NCBI GenBank assembly: GCA_020718785.1
Contig: DYRK01000281.1
Location: 1-7,610, forward strand
Source: Desulfatirhabdium butyrativorans
GTDB taxonomy: Bacteria; Desulfobacterota; Desulfobacteria; Desulfobacterales; DYRK01
Length of the DNA stretch: 7,610 nucleotides
Direction: 5' to 3'
The notes beneath the pieces were generated by a model. It did no database searches. It worked only from the letters and a program-made list of their open reading frames with translations, and had not been told where the DNA came from. This document shows, piece after piece, positions 6,147-7,610 of this stretch (positions are counted from its first letter, which is position 1; every line of letters begins with the position of its first letter). The translations under genes and the position numbers were made by a program.

Positions 6147-6406
6147 GAATCAACTTCAAACAGAAAGAACTGACAGACGAACTGATACATACACTTATAG
6201 AGAAATTTCCTGAAGTCGAATTCATTGATATTACAGAAAGTCCTGACGATTCCGAAAGTCTGTGGATTAACGTGACCGCTCCTAATGATGAAGACAAAGA
6301 AATCGAACTGAGAGCATTTGCCAGCGACAAGACAACGGATATTCTGACTGATTACGGGTATCATATATTGGTTATGCCGACCCATATAAGAATCCCGAAT
6401 TGCTGA
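6143..6406 (+). CDS. 87-aa acidic protein paired with the HEPN protein
   Basis: No named family is recognised. The start at 6143 overlaps the HEPN stop (ATGA) and has AAAGGA at 6128-6133 as ribosome binding site, so coupling is strong. The protein is acidic and alternates helix and strand: ELTDELIHTLIEKFPEVEFI, then LWINVTAPNDEDKEIELRAF and ILTDYGYHILVMP. No catalytic motif is apparent. It is the natural candidate for the antidote or regulator of the HEPN protein, which is inference from arrangement. It ends about 40 bases before the next repeat copy. Confidence 0.7.
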   Translation: MRINFKQKELTDELIHTLIEKFPEVEFIDITESPDDSESLWINVTAPNDEDKEIELRAFASDKTTDILTDYGYHILVMPTHIRIPNC

Positions 6407-6448
6407 CGCCTCGGTGAATGACAGAAAGCCCTCTGAAAAATAGTCCAC

Positions 6449-6536
6449 TTGGGTTGAGGCACGAAACCCAACCCTATATTGTGTATTATCATGGGAAAAT
6501 TTTCTCGTTCCCAAGCCCCGGCTTGGAAACGGAGAA
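6449..6536 (+). repeat. Composite two-hairpin repeat, slightly degenerate copy
   Basis: The left hairpin has lost its first bases (it begins TTGGGTTGAGGC). The linker carries a 2-base GT insertion (TATATTGTGTATTATCATGG). The right hairpin has point changes in its 3' arm (GGCTTGGAAACGGAG). Its linker ATG at 6491 opens a frame different from brnT. It lies about 37 bases before brnT. Confidence 0.88.
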
Positions 6537-6573
6537 ATTTTATTGACGCTACAGGCAGCCGTATGAAATTATT

Positions 6574-6843
6574 ATGCGATTTGAATGGGATAGAGAAAAA
6601 GCAAAAAAGAATATCAAAAAGCATAAGGTGTCTTTCGATGAAGCCGTCACAGTATTTTATGATCCCTTATCGGCAACTTTTGACGACCCTGACCATTCCG
6701 GTGATGAGTTGCGGCTTATCACCATAGGTTACTCGTCTCACAGCCGTCTTCTTGTAGTGTCACATACTGAAAGAAGAAAAACTATACGTATTATCAGCGC
6801 ACGGATGGCAAATGCACAGGAAAGGAAGCGACATGAAAGCTGA
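6574..6843 (+). CDS. brnT: BrnT-family ribonuclease toxin
   Basis: An 89-aa protein of the BrnT family, small RNases related in fold to RelE that inhibit translation. The whole family pattern is visible: FEWDREKAKKNIKKHKVSFD (3-22), YDPLSATFDDPDHSGDE (29-45), ITIGYSSHSRLLVVSHTER (49-67) and IRIISARMANAQERKRHE (71-88). Length is normal. The ATG at 6574 begins the domain; no strong ribosome binding site is seen, though an out-of-frame ATG lies at 6563. It overlaps the next gene by 11 bases in toxin-first order, which is typical of brnTA. It appears intact, unlike the second copy at 7277. Confidence 0.93.
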   Translation: MRFEWDREKAKKNIKKHKVSFDEAVTVFYDPLSATFDDPDHSGDELRLITIGYSSHSRLLVVSHTERRKTIRIISARMANAQERKRHES

Positions 6844-7075
6844 CAAAAAGGATATTGATAAGGATTTACGCGCCGAATACGATTTCGATTATTCCAAAGC
6901 CGTTCGCGGTAAATATTACAGACGGATTTTGGAAGAAGGAACTAATGTTGTGGTACTTGAGCCTGATATAGCCGAAGCCTTTCCCGATTCAGCCGCAGTC
7001 AATGACGGACTGAGATTATTGCTTGATTTCACAAAGAAAACACATCGGATAGTCCAGTCCGGCAGGTTGGGTTGA
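6833..7075 (+). CDS. BrnA-like antitoxin with repeat-derived C-terminus
   Basis: An 80-aa protein that should neutralise the upstream BrnT. It carries EYDFDYSKAVRGKYYRR (15-31) and GTNVVVLEPDIAEAFPDSAA (36-55), then VNDGLRLLLDFTKK, a pattern I associate with ribbon-helix-helix-type partners encoded beside BrnT genes. The ATG at 6833 follows the strong site AGGAAAGGAAG; an earlier in-frame ATG at 6812 is less likely. The last residues (SGRLG) and the TGA stop come from the left hairpin of the repeat at 7061, so the original end may have been overwritten. It is not the classical Brucella-type BrnA, so no symbol is given. Confidence 0.8.
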   Translation: MKADKKDIDKDLRAEYDFDYSKAVRGKYYRRILEEGTNVVVLEPDIAEAFPDSAAVNDGLRLLLDFTKKTHRIVQSGRLG

Positions 7076-7112
7076 GGCACGAAACCTAAGCCTGTCTTAT
7101 TGTATTATCATG
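7061..7112 (+). repeat. Composite two-hairpin repeat, copy lacking the right hairpin
   Basis: The left hairpin (GGCAGGTTGGGTTGAGGCAC, then GAAACCTAAGCC) is present with changes in its 3' arm. The linker reaches TTGTATTATCATG and then breaks off into ACCGAAGCAG. AGTCCAGTCC precedes it, as at 5677. It encodes the last codons and the stop of the upstream antitoxin gene. Confidence 0.85.
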
Positions 7113-7151
7113 ACCGAAGCAGAAAAAGCGAAGCCGCCGGTTACATGAAAA

Positions 7152-7240
7152 ATATAACCCTCAGATGAAGCGGACGGGCTAGCCGCTCGGTTAATGAGGT
7201 CTTAGGTTAACCCGCCCGCCGCTTATCTTTGTCCTTATAT
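7152..7240 (+). other. attC-like element C (recombination-site candidate)
   Basis: This is the best-folding member of the set. AAGCGG (7168-7173) and CGGGC (7175-7179) pair with GCCCG (7214-7218) and CCGCTT (7219-7224), 11 bp with one extrahelical A at 7174. Inside it, GGTTAA (7189-7194) can pair with TTAACC (7207-7212). Outside it, ATATAAC (7152-7158) is nearly complementary to CTTATAT (7234-7240), as expected for the outer R boxes of attC. The brnT copy at 7277 starts 36 bases later. TTTGTCCTTAT (7228-7238) recurs immediately before the HEPN start (5762-5772). Confidence 0.5.
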
Positions 7241-7276
7241 TTTTTCCGGCAAAGCATACCGGCGAAGAGTTCTGAT

Positions 7277-7486
7277 ATGAAATTTGAATGGGATAACCGG
7301 AAAGCCGAAATCAACCTGCAAAAGCATAAGGTCTCTTTTGAGGAAGCGTCAACATCGCTGAGTGATCCGATGGCTGCAACCGGGCCCGACCCGGATCATT
7401 CAACTGATGAATTTCGATATATACCTTTACTTGAAACATTTTGGTTAATAGTTGACAGCACAGACGGAACATATTGCCTGTCTTAA
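7277..7486 (+). pseudogene. Second BrnT gene, C-terminally disrupted
   Basis: The first 49 or so residues align well with the brnT at 6574: FEWDNRKAEINLQKHKVSFE, then DPMAATGPDPDHSTDEFRYI. From about position 7424 the sequence diverges to PLLETFWLIVDSTDGTYCLS and stops at 69 aa, instead of about 89. The L-x-V-x-HTER strand and the RIISAR...RERxxY end that complete the fold are missing, and no antitoxin gene follows. The ATG at 7277 is supported by alignment with the intact copy and by GAAGAG a few bases upstream. The break coincides with the arrival of IS1-family sequence. The product is probably non-functional, although an altered short protein cannot be excluded. Confidence 0.75.
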
Positions 7487-7490
7487 TACT

Positions 7491-7610
7491 GCTTCATTTT
7501 TGAAGCAATCAGTGAGCCTCTGCTCTAAGTCGTTAATCGAAAAGAAAGAAAAGGGCCGTCTGACAATCGAATGTGATGAGATATGGTCTTTTGTCAATAA
7601 TAAAGATAAT
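7491..7610 (+). mobile_element. IS1-family transposase fragment, runs off the window
   Basis: In the frame ending at 7610 the sequence reads EKKEKGRLTIECDEIWSFVN, then NKDN. This is the catalytic-domain entry of IS1-type DDE transposases, with the first catalytic Asp in the CDE(M/I)WSFV motif. The frame is open only from 7452, and no N-terminal zinc-finger or helix-turn-helix part exists upstream because that space is occupied by the brnT remnant. The copy is therefore 5'-truncated or entered by deletion. A perfect hairpin TGCTTCA-TTTT-TGAAGCA lies at 7490-7507, near the junction. Whether the 3' part is complete lies beyond this window. Confidence 0.7.

Noticed and set aside
6050..6514. Minus-strand frame of 154 codons
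   Set aside because: It is antisense to the HEPN end, the 87-aa gene and a repeat copy; its first residues are the reverse translation of the repeat. No family resemblance.
2740..7112. CRISPR array from regularly recurring repeats
   Set aside because: Copies are separated by irregular distances with whole genes between them, and one copy is inverted.

Overview
The window joins one housekeeping gene to a dense accessory island, all transcribed left to right. Positions 8-2512 hold a full-length glycogen/maltodextrin phosphorylase with every family hallmark. The remaining 5.1 kb is a string of small two-gene modules that mostly look like toxin-antitoxin (TA) pairs. They are separated by copies of a two-hairpin repeat and by imperfect palindromes that resemble integron attC sites.

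Layout of the island. 2513-2850: a likely intrinsic terminator, a short coding-like relic, a lone inverted half-repeat and a possible DUF433 antitoxin remnant. 2962-3638: Phd-like antitoxin plus PIN/VapC (FitB-type) toxin. 3863-4569: small acidic protein plus TumE-family protein. 4675-5680: nucleotidyltransferase-fold protein plus an 82-aa partner. 5772-6406: HEPN-domain protein plus an 87-aa acidic partner. 6574-7075: BrnT toxin plus BrnA-like antitoxin. 7277-7486: a second BrnT whose C-terminal third is lost. 7491-7610: a fragment of an IS1-family transposase that runs off the window.

Within each complete pair the two genes overlap by 1 to 14 bases, as expected for co-translated pairs. The two-hairpin repeat lies in front of five of the six modules (2851, 3651, 5677, 6449, 7061). 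The sixth module, at 4675, is preceded by an attC-like palindrome. Repeats also supply stop codons for two genes and in-frame upstream ATGs for two others, so start and end calls here need care.

Organism: moderate GC, a deltaproteobacterial-looking GlgP, many TA pairs, IS1 fragments and abundant palindromic repeats suggest a large, repeat-rich genome such as a filamentous or multicellular sulfate reducer (Desulfonema-like Desulfobacterota). This is inference from general familiarity, not from a search. No RNA genes, CRISPR array, integrase or complete transposase are visible.
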